In this document: in pieces, positions 1 to 9,933 of the stretch
How the letters are laid out: the number at the start of each line of letters is the position of its first letter
Numbering within the stretch: position 1 is the first letter of the stretch
NCBI RefSeq assembly: GCF_008386575.1
Contig: NZ_VUOA01000030.1
Coordinates: 2,385-59,205, forward strand
DNA: 56,821 nt
Direction of reading: 5' to 3'
From: Salinarimonas soli
Lineage (GTDB): Bacteria > Pseudomonadota > Alphaproteobacteria > Rhizobiales > Beijerinckiaceae
Made by a program: the position numbers and the translations under genes
Notes under the pieces: generated by a model
The model's database searches: none
What the model was told of the DNA's origin: nothing
What the model saw: only the letters and a program-made list of their open reading frames with translations

Positions 1-7
1 CCCCAGC

Positions 8-30
8 CCTCCCCCGCAAGGGGGGAGGGA
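8..30. repeat. C/G inverted repeat downstream of cysK
   Basis: A run of C followed by a GCAA loop and a matching run of G can fold into a short, very stable hairpin just past the cysK stop codon. There is no T-tract on the cysK strand, so it is either a weak terminator or one copy of the small C/G-rich palindromes common between genes in this kind of genome. Confidence 0.4.
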
Positions 31-56
31 GCACCGCGGCGCTCACGGATTGAGCG

Positions 57-1043
57 TCACAGCCCCTCGAACAGGGCGCTAGAGATGTAGCGCTCGGCGA
101 AGGAGCAGGCGAAGGTGACGATGCGCTTGCCCTGCATCTCGGGCCGCGCGCCGATCTCGAGCGCCGCCGCCACGTTGGCGCCCGTCGAGATGCCGCCGGG
201 GATGCCCTCGAGGCGCGCGAGCGCGCGGGCGGTGTCGAAGGCGGTCTGGTTGCCGACCGTCACTACCTCGTCGATCACCGAGCGGTCGAGAACGTCGGGC
301 ACGAACCCTGCGCCGATGCCCTGGATCTTGTGCGGGCCGGGCTGGCCGCCCGACAGGACCGGCGAGTCCTCGGGCTCCACCGCCACCACGTGGATCCCGG
401 GCTTGCGGCTTTTCAGCACGCTGCCGCAGCCCGTGATGGTGCCGCCGGTGCCCACCGCCGAGACGAGGACGTCGATGTCGCCGCCGGTATCGTTCCAGAT
501 CTCCTCCGCCGTGGTGCGGCGGTGGATCTCGGGGTTGGCAGGGTTCTGGAACTGCTGCGGGATGACGGAGCCCGCGATCTCGCGGTTGAGCTCCTCGGCC
601 TTGGCCACCGCGCCCTTCATCCCCATGGGGCCGGGGGTGAGGACGAGCTCGGCGCCCAGGAACGCGAGCATCTTGCGGCGCTCCAGCGACATGGTCTCGG
701 GCATGACGAGGATGAGGCGGTAGCCCCGCTCCGCCGCCACGAAGGCGAGGGCGATGCCCGTGTTGCCCGAGGTGGGCTCGATGAGGGTGTCACCGGGCTT
801 GATGCGGCCGCTCGTCTCCAGCGCCTCGATCATGTTGACGCCGATGCGGTCCTTCACGCTCGCGATGGGGTTGAAGAACTCCAGCTTCAGCAGGATCTCG
901 GCCCCGACGCCACGCTCCTTCGGCAGCCGGTTGAGGCGCACGAGCGGGGTGTCGCCGATGGTCTGGCTGATCGCGTCGTAGACGCGGCCGCGGCCGGGCG
1001 TCCCGGCGGGCTGCGCGACCGGCTTGCGAAGGGGTTCGGCCAT
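57..1043 (-). CDS. cysK: Cysteine synthase A (O-acetylserine sulfhydrylase)
   Basis: This 328-residue PLP enzyme makes cysteine from O-acetylserine and sulfide in the cytoplasm. It shows the PLP-lysine region SVKDRIGV, the substrate loop [12 protein letters not shown] and the glycine-rich phosphate-binding region [11 protein letters not shown], and its length is normal for the family. The start at 1043 is preferred over an in-frame ATG at 1088 because a GGAG ribosome-binding site lies about nine bases upstream and the conserved part begins soon after. It lies downstream of an Rrf2-type regulator on the same strand, about 80 bases away, so the two are probably co-transcribed. CysK and its paralogue CysM are hard to separate by eye; length and loop favour CysK. 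Confidence 0.93.
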   Translation of the reverse strand: MAEPLRKPVAQPAGTPGRGRVYDAISQTIGDTPLVRLNRLPKERGVGAEILLKLEFFNPIASVKDRIGVNMIEALETSGRIKPGDTLIEPTSGNTGIALAFVAAERGYRLILVMPETMSLERRKMLAFLGAELVLTPGPMGMKGAVAKAEELNREIAGSVIPQQFQNPANPEIHRRTTAEEIWNDTGGDIDVLVSAVGTGGTITGCGSVLKSRKPGIHVVAVEPEDSPVLSGGQPGPHKIQGIGAGFVPDVLDRSVIDEVVTVGNQTAFDTARALARLEGIPGGISTGANVAAALEIGARPEMQGKRIVTFACSFAERYISSALFEGL

Positions 1044-1122
1044 GTTGGTCTCCGAAGGTGACGTCCGCAGGGGCTTAGCAAATTCCACGTACGAAGTCGA
1101 CCTGACGCATTATTTCACATCC

Positions 1123-1575
1123 TTAGATCGCGAAATCCAGCGTCCGGTCGTCTCCGCCGAGAGCGGCGTTGCGCTCCGCCTTCCGGCACAGGTCGTCGAT
1201 GGTGATCGCGTCGAGCTGGGCGAGAAAGGCCTCCGAGGCCGTCTTCACCGCGGGGCCCACCACGTCGTCCACGAGGCGGCTGTCGGGCATGGGCGGCAGG
1301 CCGTCCTCGCCGGTCACGGTCATGGCGGCGCGCACCACGTCGCCCGCCGTGACGCGCCGGCGCTCGCGGGCGAGCTCGTAGCCGCCGCGGGGGCCGCGCA
1401 CGCCCTTCAGGATGCCGTGGCGCACGAGGGCCTGGAGCACGGTTTCCAGGTGGCGCGGGGGCAGGTTGTGCCGCTCGGCCAAGATCTTGGCGGCCACGGG
1501 CAGGGGTCTGGCGTGGAGAGCGATGTCGACCACGGCGGCGATCGACAGCAGGCTGCGGCGCGACAGAAGAATCAT
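1123..1575 (-). CDS. Rrf2-family transcriptional regulator
   Basis: This 150-residue protein has the Rrf2 winged-helix layout: an N-terminal helix-turn-helix (roughly residues 10-50, with the LPPRHLETVLQALVRHGILK recognition segment) and the wing motif GVRGPRGGYELA. The C-terminal half has one cysteine (in DDLCRKAE) and not the three clustered cysteines of IscR, so an iron-sulfur cluster is unlikely. Its position directly before cysK suggests control of cysteine or sulfur metabolism, like CymR-type Rrf2 proteins. That role is inferred from position only. Confidence 0.85.
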   Translation of the reverse strand: MILLSRRSLLSIAAVVDIALHARPLPVAAKILAERHNLPPRHLETVLQALVRHGILKGVRGPRGGYELARERRRVTAGDVVRAAMTVTGEDGLPPMPDSRLVDDVVGPAVKTASEAFLAQLDAITIDDLCRKAERNAALGGDDRTLDFAI

Positions 1576-1606
1576 GGTGCAAGCCCCTCGTTTTCGGCCA
1601 GGCGCG

Positions 1607-2056
1607 TCAGACGCCCGTCGATCCGAAGCCGCCCGCGCCGCGCTCCGTGGCGCCGAGGTCCTCCGTCTCGACGAGCCTTGCCCCGACCACCGGGGCGACG
1701 ACGAGCTGCGCGATCCTCATGCCTCGGGTGATCGTGAACGGATCGCTCCCGAGATTGACGAGGAGGACCTGCACCTCGCCGCGGTAATCCGCATCGATCG
1801 TCCCTGGCGCGTTGAGCACGGTGATCCCGTGCCGAGCCGCCAGCCCCGATCGCGGACGAACCTGAGCCTCGTATTGCGAAGGTAGGTGGAGCGCAAATCC
1901 CGTGGGGACAAGGGTCCGCGCCAATTTTTCCAGGACGATCGTGCTGTTTTTCGGAATCGCTGCCAGAAGATCGAGGCCCGCCGCGCCTGACGTTGCGTAA
2001 GCGGGAAGCGGAAGATCGAGAGCGTGGGGGAGGCGGCGGACGGGGATGTCGATCAT
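1607..2056 (-). CDS. dut: Deoxyuridine 5'-triphosphate nucleotidohydrolase (dUTPase)
   Basis: This 149-residue trimeric dUTPase hydrolyses dUTP to dUMP and pyrophosphate, keeping uracil out of DNA and feeding thymidylate synthesis. All five motifs are visible in order: [38 protein letters not shown] and the C-terminal [11 protein letters not shown] arm that closes over the active site. The ATG at 2056 overlaps the coaBC stop codon by four bases (ATGA), so the two genes are translationally coupled. An apparent longer reading frame upstream is only the shadow of coaBC. Confidence 0.95.
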   Translation of the reverse strand: MIDIPVRRLPHALDLPLPAYATSGAAGLDLLAAIPKNSTIVLEKLARTLVPTGFALHLPSQYEAQVRPRSGLAARHGITVLNAPGTIDADYRGEVQVLLVNLGSDPFTITRGMRIAQLVVAPVVGARLVETEDLGATERGAGGFGSTGV

Positions 2057-3288
2057 GAGCGGTCGACCAGCTCGGCTAGACGCTCGACGAGGCGGCGCGC
2101 CACCTCGTCCTTGTCCAGCGTCGGCCAGCTCTCGACGCCGTCCGCCGTCACGAGATGCACGCTGTTGCGGGCGCCCCCCATGACGCCGCTGCCCGGGGAG
2201 ACGTCGTTGGCGACGATGAGGTCGCAGCCCTTGCGGGCGAGCTTCGCCCTCGCATGCTCGACCACCCGCTCCGTCTCGGCCGCGAAGCCCACCACGAGGG
2301 GCGGACGCCGGCCGTGACCCCGGGCGATCGTGGCGAGGATGTCGGGGTTCTCGACGAGGCTTAAAGGGGCCGGAGCGGAGCCGTCCTTCTTGATCTTCTG
2401 CTCCGCCTCGCCCACCGGGCGCCAGTCGGCCACGGCGGCGGCGAAGATCCCGATGTCGGCGGGCAGCGCCGCCTCCACCGCCGCGAGCATCTCGCGGGCG
2501 GTCTCGATGTGGACCACGTGGACGCCCGGCGGGTCTGGCAGGGCCACTGGGCCGCTCACCAGGGTCACCCGCGCGCCGGCGCGACGGGCGGCGGCCGCGA
2601 TGGCATGGCCCTGCCGGCCGGACGAGCGGTTCGCGACATAGCGCACGGGGTCGATGGGCTCGTGGGTCGGCCCCGAGGTCACGAGGACGTGGCGCCCGCG
2701 CAAGGCGCCGTCCGGCGCCACGGGGAGCGGGATGAGGGTGTCGCCCTCCAGCATGGCCTCGATCGCCGCCACGATCTCGAGGGGCTCGGCGAGGCGCCCG
2801 GGGCCGAACTCGCCGCAAGCCATGGCGCCGTCGGCGGGACCCACGAAGGCGACCCCGTCCGCCTTGAGCTGCGCCACGTTGCGCTGGGTCGCCGGGTGCA
2901 GCCACATGCGCACGTTCATGGCGGGCGCCACGAGCACCCGCTTGTCGGTCGCGAGCAGGGCCGTCGAGGCGAGGTCGGCGGCGTGGCCGTGGGCCATGCG
3001 GGCCAGGAGGTCGGCGGTGGCCGGGGCCACGACGAGGAGGTCGGCGTCGCGGGAGAGCTCGATATGCCCCATCTCGGCCTCGTCGGTGAGCGAGAACAGG
3101 TCGGAATAGACCTTGTCCCCCGACAGGCCTCCCACCGAGAGCGGGGTGACGAACTGCTCGCCCGAGCGCGTCAGGATGCAGCGCACGGAGGCGCCGCGCT
3201 CCCGCAAGCGCCGGATGAGGTCGAGCGCCTTGAAGGCCGCGATGCCGCCGCCGATGACGAGGAGGATGCGTTTGGCCTGAAGGGACAT
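2053..3288 (-). CDS. coaBC: Bifunctional phosphopantothenoylcysteine decarboxylase/phosphopantothenate-cysteine ligase
   Basis: This 411-residue bifunctional enzyme carries out two steps of coenzyme A synthesis: ligating cysteine to 4'-phosphopantothenate (CoaB) and decarboxylating the product (CoaC). The flavoprotein CoaC half (about residues 1-185) has [14 protein letters not shown], the PAMNVRMW substrate clamp and the catalytic cysteine in [14 protein letters not shown]. The CoaB half begins near [19 protein letters not shown] and has the nucleotide-binding lysines in KIKKDGS. Length is normal. It overlaps dut by four bases, a common alphaproteobacterial arrangement. Confidence 0.95.
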   Translation of the reverse strand: MSLQAKRILLVIGGGIAAFKALDLIRRLRERGASVRCILTRSGEQFVTPLSVGGLSGDKVYSDLFSLTDEAEMGHIELSRDADLLVVAPATADLLARMAHGHAADLASTALLATDKRVLVAPAMNVRMWLHPATQRNVAQLKADGVAFVGPADGAMACGEFGPGRLAEPLEIVAAIEAMLEGDTLIPLPVAPDGALRGRHVLVTSGPTHEPIDPVRYVANRSSGRQGHAIAAAARRAGARVTLVSGPVALPDPPGVHVVHIETAREMLAAVEAALPADIGIFAAAVADWRPVGEAEQKIKKDGSAPAPLSLVENPDILATIARGHGRRPPLVVGFAAETERVVEHARAKLARKGCDLIVANDVSPGSGVMGGARNSVHLVTADGVESWPTLDKDEVARRLVERLAELVDRS

Positions 3289-3296
3289 GGCGGTGA

Positions 3297-3518
3297 CTAC
3301 TCGGACTGGGATGGGGCCGGACGTGACGGTCGTGCCGTCCGGTCGATGGGGCTTGCGCTCGCCTTGCGGGAGGCCTGGGCGGACTGGAACTCGCCCTCTG
3401 ACACCATGATCACGACCCGTCCGTCCCGGGTGACGATCCGCTGCTGCCCGCCGCTCAAGGCCGCGTCCATGATCCGATCGGGGTCAGCCTCGGCCTCGCT
3501 GAATGACCACGCCCGCAT
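3297..3518 (-). CDS. Orphan Phd/YefM-like protein
   Basis: This is a short protein of 73 residues from the ATG at 3518; a longer in-frame start exists at 3569. The first 45 residues resemble the Phd/YefM antitoxin fold: [20 protein letters not shown], then a strand segment [19 protein letters not shown]. In this family the N-terminus binds DNA and the C-terminus neutralises a toxin. Here the C-terminal 25 residues are low complexity (Ser, Ala, Pro, Arg) and no toxin gene lies on either side: coaBC is downstream and ubiB upstream. It may be a remnant antitoxin or an independent small DNA-binding protein. Confidence 0.6.
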   Translation of the reverse strand: MRAWSFSEAEADPDRIMDAALSGGQQRIVTRDGRVVIMVSEGEFQSAQASRKASASPIDRTARPSRPAPSQSE

Positions 3519-3626
3519 GCCGCCTCCGACCGCTCGCCCGGGCCCGACCTCGCCGGGTCCCCAAGGCAAGTCTTACCCCGTCCAGGTCCGCCGACGAAAT
3601 CCCCTTCGCATGGAGCGATCGCGCAG

Positions 3627-5192
3627 TCAGCCGAACAGCGCCGTGTAGAGGAGCGACAGGGCGATGATCCAGATCGCGAGCTCGGTGAGGACCCCGCGCC
3701 GGGTCGCGGCGTCGCCCGCCCGCTCGATGGCCTCTGGCGCGACGCCCACGCCACGGTCGGCGATGCGCTCCAGCTTCTCCAGCAGCCGCTCGCCCCGCTG
3801 CGCCATCTCCGGCAGGTCCGCGATGACGCCCGCGAGCGTCCACAGGCCCCGGCCCGCGTCCTCGACCCGGCCGATCGGCCCGAGATTGCGCTCGATCCAG
3901 GCCCGCACCACGGGCTCGGAGGTGGACCACATGTCGAGATGGGGATCGAGGCCCCGGGCGACGCCCTCCACCACCACCATGGTCTTCTGGAGCATCACGA
4001 GCTCGGTGCGCGTGCGCATGTCGAACAGGGCCGTCACCTCGAACAGGAGGGTGAGCACGCGGGCCATGGAGATCTCGTCGGCGCGGCGCTGGTGGATCGG
4101 CTCGCCGATTGCGCGGATGGCCTGGGCGAAATCGTCGACGGAATGGTGCGGCGGCACGTAGCCCGCCTCGAAATGAACCTGCGCGACGCGGCGGTAGTCC
4201 CGGCGGATGAAGCCGATGAGGATCTCGGCGAGGAACCGGCGTTCCTTCATGCCGAGCCGCCCCGCGATGCCGAAATCCACCGCCACGAGGCGGCCCCCGG
4301 CGTCGACGAACAGGTTTCCGGGATGCATGTCGGCGTGGAAGAAGCCGTCCCGGATCGCGTGGCGCAGGAAGGACTGGATCACGGTCCGCGACAGGGCGAC
4401 CCGGTCGAGGCCGGCCGCGTCGATGGCCTCCGAGCGGTTGAGCTTGATTCCGTCGATCCATTCCGAGGTGAGGACGCCGCGGGAGGTGAGATCCCATTCG
4501 AGGGTCGGGACCCGGAAATCGGCGTCCTCCTTCGTGTTCTCGGCGAATTCCGACATGGCGGCCGCCTCCAGCCGCAGGTCCATCTCCATGGTGACCGAGC
4601 GCGCGAGGGTCTCGACCACTTCCACGAGGCGCAGGCGCCGGGTGTCGGGTACCAGGCGCTCGGCGGTGCGGGCGGCGAAGCGCATGGCCTGGAGGTCGCG
4701 GTTGAAGCGCCCTCGCACCCCCGGCCGCACCACCTTCACGGCCACCTCCCGCTCGCCCTCGGGCGTGCGGATCGTGGCGCGGTGCACCTGCGCGATCGAG
4801 GCGGCGGCGACGGGCTCGCCGAAGACGGCGAAGAGCTCCCTCACGGGCCGCCCGAGCTCGGCCTCGATCACACGGATGGCCTCGTCCTGGGGGAAGGGCG
4901 CCATGCGGTCCTGAAGGCTCTCCAGGTCGCGCGCGGCGGCCATGCCGATGAGGTCGGGCCGGGTCGCCAGGAACTGGCCGAACTTCACGTAGGACGGCCC
5001 GAGCCGGGTCAGGGCGGCGGCGAGGCGCCCCTCGCGGTTCGCCCCCGGGCGCTCCACGACCCGCGCCAGCCGCAGCAGGACGCGCCCCGACGGGGGCAGG
5101 GCGGTCGGGTCGACGAGGGAGAGGGCGCCCTCGCGGGCCAGCACGAAGCCCGCCCGCAGGTTGCGGCCAAGATGGACGAGGGCGCCGATCAC
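3627..5192 (-). CDS. ubiB: UbiB-family atypical kinase/ATPase for ubiquinone biosynthesis
   Basis: This 521-residue ABC1/ADCK-type protein supports coenzyme Q synthesis at the inner membrane. The family signature is complete: the KxGQ motif (SYVKFGQFLATRPDLIG), the alanine-rich loop (AAASIAQVHRA), the ATP-binding lysine in EVAVKVVRP, the catalytic loop HADMHPGN and the metal-binding VDFGI. The C-terminus carries a hydrophobic helix (ELAIWIIALSLLYTALFG), probably the membrane anchor. The start codon is GTG at 5190-5192, one base after the ubiE stop, so ubiE and ubiB are an operon. Confidence 0.94.
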   Translation of the reverse strand: MIGALVHLGRNLRAGFVLAREGALSLVDPTALPPSGRVLLRLARVVERPGANREGRLAAALTRLGPSYVKFGQFLATRPDLIGMAAARDLESLQDRMAPFPQDEAIRVIEAELGRPVRELFAVFGEPVAAASIAQVHRATIRTPEGEREVAVKVVRPGVRGRFNRDLQAMRFAARTAERLVPDTRRLRLVEVVETLARSVTMEMDLRLEAAAMSEFAENTKEDADFRVPTLEWDLTSRGVLTSEWIDGIKLNRSEAIDAAGLDRVALSRTVIQSFLRHAIRDGFFHADMHPGNLFVDAGGRLVAVDFGIAGRLGMKERRFLAEILIGFIRRDYRRVAQVHFEAGYVPPHHSVDDFAQAIRAIGEPIHQRRADEISMARVLTLLFEVTALFDMRTRTELVMLQKTMVVVEGVARGLDPHLDMWSTSEPVVRAWIERNLGPIGRVEDAGRGLWTLAGVIADLPEMAQRGERLLEKLERIADRGVGVAPEAIERAGDAATRRGVLTELAIWIIALSLLYTALFG

Positions 5193-5193
5193 G

Positions 5194-5952
5194 TCAGATC
5201 TTCCAGGCGGAGTGCAGGGCCACCACGCCCCCGGTCATGGGCCGGTGGGTCACGCGCCGGAAGCCCGCCTCCTCGATCATCCGGGCGAAGGCGAGCGGCG
5301 GAGGAAAGCGGCGGATCGATTCGACCAGGTACTGGTAGGATTCCGCGTCCCCCGTCACCACGCGACCGATGCGGGGGATGACGTTGAAGGAATAGGCGTC
5401 GTAGATCCGGTCCATGCCGGGCACGTCCACCTTGGAGAACTCCAGGCACAGGAAGCGCCCGCCCGGGCGGAGCACCCGGTGGGCCTCCTTCAGCGCCAGA
5501 TCGATGCGGGGCACGTTGCGGATGCCGAAAGCGATCGTGTAGCCGTCATAGCTGCGGTCGGCGAGGGGCAGGCTCTCGGCGTTGGCCTCGACGAAGCTGA
5601 TCCGGTCGCCGAAGCGCTCCCCCGCCCGCTCGCGCCCGACCTCCAGCATCGACCCGTTGATGTCGAGCACCGTCACCCGGGTCTGGGGCCCGCCCGCCTC
5701 CAGTACCCGGAACGCCACGTCCCCCGTGCCGCCCGCGACGTCGAGGTGGCGGAAGGGGCGGGTGCGGGAGGGATTGAGGCTCGTGACGAGCGCGCTCTTC
5801 CACGCCCGGTGCAGGCCCGCCGACATGAGGTCGTTCATGAGGTCGTAGCGCCGGGCCACGGAGTGGAACACCGCGTCGACCTTGCCCTGCTTCTCGCCGA
5901 GGGGCACGGTGCTCGCGCCGAAATGGGTGGGCTCGTGGGCGTCGCGGGACAT
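5194..5952 (-). CDS. ubiE: Ubiquinone/menaquinone biosynthesis C-methyltransferase
   Basis: This 252-residue SAM-dependent methyltransferase performs the C-methylation step of ubiquinone synthesis. SAM-binding motif I is [11 protein letters not shown]; later motifs include [20 protein letters not shown] and [13 protein letters not shown]. The ATG at 5952 is chosen over one at 5988 because a GGGGAGG ribosome-binding site sits eight bases upstream of it. The gene is first in an operon with ubiB and is transcribed divergently from mutM. Confidence 0.95.
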   Translation of the reverse strand: MSRDAHEPTHFGASTVPLGEKQGKVDAVFHSVARRYDLMNDLMSAGLHRAWKSALVTSLNPSRTRPFRHLDVAGGTGDVAFRVLEAGGPQTRVTVLDINGSMLEVGRERAGERFGDRISFVEANAESLPLADRSYDGYTIAFGIRNVPRIDLALKEAHRVLRPGGRFLCLEFSKVDVPGMDRIYDAYSFNVIPRIGRVVTGDAESYQYLVESIRRFPPPLAFARMIEEAGFRRVTHRPMTGGVVALHSAWKI

Positions 5953-6061
5953 CGGGGCCTCCCCTTGGGTCGAAGCGACGCGATCCATAGCGGATGCGCG
6001 GGGGCATGGCTATGTGACAGGGGATGCCCTCCGCCCGAGCCCTCAGAGCCCCAGCGTCCGC

Positions 6062-6937
6062 ATGCCCGAACTCCCCGAAGTCGAGACCGTCCGCCGCGGC
6101 CTGGAGCCCGCCATGGTGGGGGCGCGGCTCGCCCGCGTGGAGCAGCGCCGGCCGGACCTGCGCTTCCCCTTCCCCGAGCGCTTCGCCGCCCGCCTCACGG
6201 GCCGGCGGGTCGAGAGCCTGTCGCGGCGGGCGAAATATCTCGTGGCGGGGCTCGATTCCGGCGAGGCGCTGATCATGCATCTGGGCATGTCCGGGCGTTT
6301 TCGCGTGGAAGCGGGGGGAGAGGCGGTGGGGCTCGGCGAGTTCCACTACGAGCATGGGAACGAGAGCGCCCACGACCACGTGGTGTTCCACCTCTCGACC
6401 GGCGCCACGGTCACCTACAACGACGCGCGCCGCTTCGGCTTCATGGACCTCGTGCCCGGGAGCGAGCTCGCCGCGTGCCGCCACTTCGCCGGGATGGGGA
6501 TCGAGCCGCTGGGCAGCGCCCTCTCGGGAGAGGCGATCGCCGGGATGTTCGCGGGCAAGCGCACGCCGCTGAAGGCTGCGCTCCTCGACCAGCGGCTCAT
6601 CGCGGGCCTGGGCAACATCTATGTCTGCGAGGCCCTGTTCCGCGCGGGGCTGAACCCGGCGGCGCAGGCCGGCACGCTCGCCAGGCCCGACGGTGCGCCC
6701 ACCCCCGCGGCCGAGCGCCTCGCGGGCGTGATCCGGGACGTTCTCCTGGAGGCGATCGAGGCCGGCGGCTCCACCTTGCGGGACCACGCCCAGACGGACG
6801 GATCGCTTGGCTATTTCCAGCACCGCTTCCGGGTCTACGACCGCGAGGGCGAGCCGTGCCAGCACTGCGCCGCGCCCGTTCGGCGCATGGTCCAGTCGGG
6901 CCGCTCGACGTTCTATTGCGGCGCCTGCCAGCCCTGA
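6062..6937 (+). CDS. mutM: Formamidopyrimidine-DNA glycosylase
   Basis: This 291-residue base-excision repair glycosylase/AP lyase removes 8-oxoguanine and ring-opened purines. It begins with the obligatory [14 protein letters not shown], where Pro2 is the catalytic nucleophile and Glu3 the acid. It has the lesion-site lysine segment ([20 protein letters not shown]), the helix-two-turn-helix region ([19 protein letters not shown]) and a C-terminal CxxC...CxxC zinc finger ending FYCGACQP. The start is fixed by the Pro2 requirement. It is divergent from ubiE with only about 110 bases between, which must hold both promoters. Confidence 0.96.
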   Translation: MPELPEVETVRRGLEPAMVGARLARVEQRRPDLRFPFPERFAARLTGRRVESLSRRAKYLVAGLDSGEALIMHLGMSGRFRVEAGGEAVGLGEFHYEHGNESAHDHVVFHLSTGATVTYNDARRFGFMDLVPGSELAACRHFAGMGIEPLGSALSGEAIAGMFAGKRTPLKAALLDQRLIAGLGNIYVCEALFRAGLNPAAQAGTLARPDGAPTPAAERLAGVIRDVLLEAIEAGGSTLRDHAQTDGSLGYFQHRFRVYDREGEPCQHCAAPVRRMVQSGRSTFYCGACQP

Positions 6938-6975
6938 GGGGCTCGCCCAGACGAAGGTGCTTCCCCGACCGACCA

Positions 6976-7100
6976 TCCTCGTCCTGAGGAGCCCACCGCA
7001 GGTGGGCCTCGAAGGGCGTTCCAGCGGTCTCCGGACGGCTGTGGGAGCGTGCTGCGTGCTTCGAGACGTCTGCTGACGTAGGCTCCTCAGCATGAGGAGG
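6976..7100. repeat. Intergenic palindromic repeat element
   Basis: The segment starts CCTCGTCCTGAGGAGCC and ends GGCTCCTCAGCATGAGG, which are near-perfect inverted copies (about 15 of 17 bases). A second inner pair is formed by CTCGAAGG and the later CTTCGAGAC. It lies between the convergent mutM and universal stress protein genes. The form matches dispersed palindromic elements seen between genes in Hyphomicrobiales. It could fold as a bidirectional terminator. Confidence 0.6.
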
Positions 7101-7119
7101 GGGAGATTAGCCCTGGCGA

Positions 7120-7620
7120 TCAACCCGCGATTGCGTCGATCTCCTCGTCCGTGAGGCTGCCCGGCACGATGATCACGGGCACCGGATAGGTGCTCGCGGC
7201 CTTGCCCGCGACGTTCGAGACCAGCGGGCCCGGCCCTTCCTTCCCCGCGCCTGCCGCGAGCACGAGGTAGGACACGTCCGCGTCCTCGTCGATGAGCTTC
7301 AGGATCTCCTCCTCCGGCGAGCCGATGCGGGTGACGCGCTCGGGCTCCACGCCCGCCGCCGCCCGGGCCCGCGCCGCCGCGCTCTCCAGCGTCTGCGCCG
7401 CCTCGGCCTCGGCTTCCGCCTGCATCACGTCGCCCACCCCGAGCCATTCGAAGGCGTCGGGCGGGTTGATCACGGCGAGCATGGTGAGGATCGCGCCCGT
7501 GCGGGCCACGCGCCGGGCCGCGAACCGCGCCGCCCGCTCGCATTCGGGCGTCCCGTCGACGACGACGAGGAATTTCGGGCGGTGGCCGGTCTCGTAGGAC
7601 CGCCGTCTCGTATGGGGCAT
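7120..7620 (-). CDS. Universal stress protein (UspA family)
   Basis: This 166-residue protein has a single Usp domain. The core begins FLVVVDGTPECERAARFAARR (strand 1 and helix 1) and ends with the ATP-type glycine segment near GPLVSNVAGKAASTYPVPVIIVPG. The G-2x-G-9x-G(S/T) motif is not clearly intact, so nucleotide binding is uncertain. The start at 7620 gives a normal length; the longer reading frame to 7770 overlaps purE on the other strand. Usp proteins are generally stress-induced and soluble. Ligand and partner cannot be told from the sequence. Confidence 0.8.
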   Translation of the reverse strand: MPHTRRRSYETGHRPKFLVVVDGTPECERAARFAARRVARTGAILTMLAVINPPDAFEWLGVGDVMQAEAEAEAAQTLESAAARARAAAGVEPERVTRIGSPEEEILKLIDEDADVSYLVLAAGAGKEGPGPLVSNVAGKAASTYPVPVIIVPGSLTDEEIDAIAG

Positions 7621-7751
7621 GCAGTCTCCGCTGAGGCCTCGGCGCGCGATGCTGGCCCGAAAACCCCTCCGGGAGCAAGCCCGGCCGTGCGGCGGCGCTT
7701 GCCGCGGGCGCCCGCCTTCGCTATCCCCGCGGGCGTCGACGGAGATGATCG

Positions 7752-8252
7752 ATGACGGCAGCGACGACACCCGTGGCGATCATCATGGGCAGCCAGTCCG
7801 ACTGGGCCACCATGCGCCACGCGGCCACGACCCTCGACGCCCTCGGCGTGGGCTACGACGCCCGCATCGTCTCGGCCCATCGCACCCCCGACCGTCTCGT
7901 GGGCTTCGCCAAGGGCGCCCGGGCCGCCGGGTTCAAGGTGGTGATCGCGGGCGCGGGCGGGGCCGCGCACCTGCCGGGGATGGCGGCCGCGATGACGCCG
8001 CTGCCCGTCTTCGGAGTCCCGGTCCAGTCGCACGCCCTCTCGGGCCAGGACTCGCTCCTCTCGATCGTCCAGATGCCCGCCGGCATCCCCGTGGGCACGC
8101 TCGCCATCGGGCGCGCCGGTGCCGTCAACGCCGCGCTTCTCGCCGCCGCGGTGCTCGCCCTCACCGACGAGGCCCTCGCGGAGCGCCTCGACGCCTGGCG
8201 GGCGCGCCAGACGGACGCGGTGGCCGAGCGCCCGTCCGAGGATGCCCCGTGA
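7752..8252 (+). CDS. purE: N5-carboxyaminoimidazole ribonucleotide mutase
   Basis: This 166-residue class I PurE moves the carboxylate of N5-CAIR to give CAIR in purine synthesis. Signature segments are [25 protein letters not shown] and [17 protein letters not shown], which line the octameric active site. The last codons overlap the purK start by four bases (GTGA). Pairing with PurK fits the bacterial two-enzyme route. Confidence 0.96.
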   Translation: MTAATTPVAIIMGSQSDWATMRHAATTLDALGVGYDARIVSAHRTPDRLVGFAKGARAAGFKVVIAGAGGAAHLPGMAAAMTPLPVFGVPVQSHALSGQDSLLSIVQMPAGIPVGTLAIGRAGAVNAALLAAAVLALTDEALAERLDAWRARQTDAVAERPSEDAP

Positions 8253-9325
8253 TCCGCCCCGGCCAGACCCTCGGGATCCTCGGCGGCGGCCAGCTGGGGC
8301 GCATGCTGGCGCTCGCCGCCGCGCGGCTCGGCCTCAAGGTGCACATCTACACCCCCGACGCCGACAGCCCCGCCGCCGTCGTGGCCGGCGCCTGCACCCT
8401 CGCCCCCTACGACGACGAGGCGGCGCTCGCGGGGTTCGCGCGGGCGGTCGACGTGGTGACCTTCGAGTTCGAGAGCATCCCGGCGCGCGCCGCCGAGACC
8501 GTGGCGGCGGTGGCGAAGCTGCGCCCCAGCGCGCTTGCCCTCGCCACCACGCAGGACCGCCTCGCCGAGAAGGACTTCCTCAACGGCCTGGGGCTGCCCA
8601 CGGCCCCCTACCGGGCGGTGGATGGGCTTGCCGATCTCGAGGCGGCGCTGGCCGATCTCGGCCGTCCCGCCGTGCTGAAGACCCGCCGCTTCGGCTATGA
8701 CGGCAAGGGCCAGGCGATGATCCGCCCCGGCACGGACCCCACCGACGCGCTTGCCGCCATCGCCAGCGCCCCCGCGATCCTGGAGGGCTTCGTGCCCTTC
8801 GCCCGCGAGGTGTCGGTGGTGGCGGCCCGCGGCGTCGACGGGGCGTTCGCGGCCTACGACCCCTGCCACAACGAGCACCGCGATCATATCCTCGGCGTCA
8901 CCCGCGTTCCGGCCGGGCTGAGCCCCGCGACCGCGGAGGCGGCCCTCGCCATGGCCCGCGCCATCGCCGACGCCCTCGATTACGTGGGCGTCCTCGCGGT
9001 CGAGATGTTCCTCGTCGAGGAGGCCGGCGGCGAGCGCCTCGTGGTGAACGAGATCGCCCCGCGGGTGCACAATTCCGGGCACTGGACCGTCGAGGGCGCC
9101 CGCACCTCGCAGTTCGAGCAGCATGTCCGCGCCGTCTGCGGCTGGCCCCTGGGCTCCACCGAGCGGCTCGGGCGCGTCGAGATGACGAACCTCATTGGCG
9201 CCGACATCGAGGCCTGGGCCGGGATCCTCGCCGACCCTCACGCGGCGCTCCACCTCTACGGCAAGGCCGAGGCCCGCCCCGGCCGCAAGATGGGGCACGT
9301 CACCCGGGTGTTCCCGGAGGGCTGA
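8249..9325 (+). CDS. purK: N5-carboxyaminoimidazole ribonucleotide synthase
   Basis: This 358-residue ATP-grasp enzyme uses ATP and bicarbonate to make N5-CAIR from AIR. It starts with GTG at 8249, inside the purE stop, so translation is coupled. The N-terminal segment [23 protein letters not shown] is typical. The ATP-grasp core includes [14 protein letters not shown], and the C-terminal part has [18 protein letters not shown] with the metal ligands. Length is standard. Confidence 0.95.
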   Translation: MIRPGQTLGILGGGQLGRMLALAAARLGLKVHIYTPDADSPAAVVAGACTLAPYDDEAALAGFARAVDVVTFEFESIPARAAETVAAVAKLRPSALALATTQDRLAEKDFLNGLGLPTAPYRAVDGLADLEAALADLGRPAVLKTRRFGYDGKGQAMIRPGTDPTDALAAIASAPAILEGFVPFAREVSVVAARGVDGAFAAYDPCHNEHRDHILGVTRVPAGLSPATAEAALAMARAIADALDYVGVLAVEMFLVEEAGGERLVVNEIAPRVHNSGHWTVEGARTSQFEQHVRAVCGWPLGSTERLGRVEMTNLIGADIEAWAGILADPHAALHLYGKAEARPGRKMGHVTRVFPEG

Positions 9326-9543
9326 AGGCGGGTCCAACCAGGCGGCTCCGCCTCGTCGAGAGCCTGCTCGGCGGGGCGTGCGTGCGGGGATGCGGGACCG
9401 GGAGCTGCGGCGCGCCAGGCGCAGCCGTATGGACAAGAAAAAACAGGTCTGGTAACGAGCCCGCGCTCAAGGGGAGGCGCGGCTCGAACCGTGCCCCATT
9501 GTAGTCGCAAGCCAGGTGCATCATCAACGAAGGACGCAGACGC

Positions 9544-9774
9544 GTGCAGATTCTTGTCCGGGACAACAACGTCGATCAGGCGCTGCGGGCTCTCAAGAAG
9601 AAGCTTCAGCGCGAGGGCGTCTTCCGCGAGATGAAGCTCCGGGACCACTTCGAGAAGCCCTCAGAGCGCAAGGCGCGCGAGCGGGCCGAGGCGGTCCGGC
9701 GGGCCCGCAAGCTGGCGCGCAAGGCGCTCCAGCGCGAGGGCTTGCTGCCTGCAAAGCCCAAGCCCGCGCGCTAG
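9544..9774 (+). CDS. rpsU: 30S ribosomal protein S21
   Basis: This 76-residue, very basic protein starts with the S21 signature [20 protein letters not shown] and continues with lysine/arginine-rich helices ([20 protein letters not shown]). S21 binds the 30S platform near the anti-Shine-Dalgarno region and helps initiation. The start is GTG at 9544 with an AAGGA-like site upstream. The C-terminal PAKPKPAR tail is typical of alphaproteobacterial S21. Confidence 0.94.
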   Translation: MQILVRDNNVDQALRALKKKLQREGVFREMKLRDHFEKPSERKARERAEAVRRARKLARKALQREGLLPAKPKPAR

Positions 9775-9933
9775 GGCCGCGGGCGCGGGGCGCCGTCACA
9801 TTCAAGCTTCGTCAACCACGATGCTTTACACGTTCGGTCGGCGCCCGTCTGCGAAAGCGGGGCGCCGAGTGCATTTCGGGAACCCGGCACGGCCCCGCTT
9901 GAGGGCGGCCCGGGACGGGGAGAAGAGGAACCG

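Noticed and set aside
9432-9458. Tiny lysine-rich ORF (MDKKKQVW) before rpsU
   Set aside because: Eight codons with no context; it could be a leader peptide but nothing supports translation.
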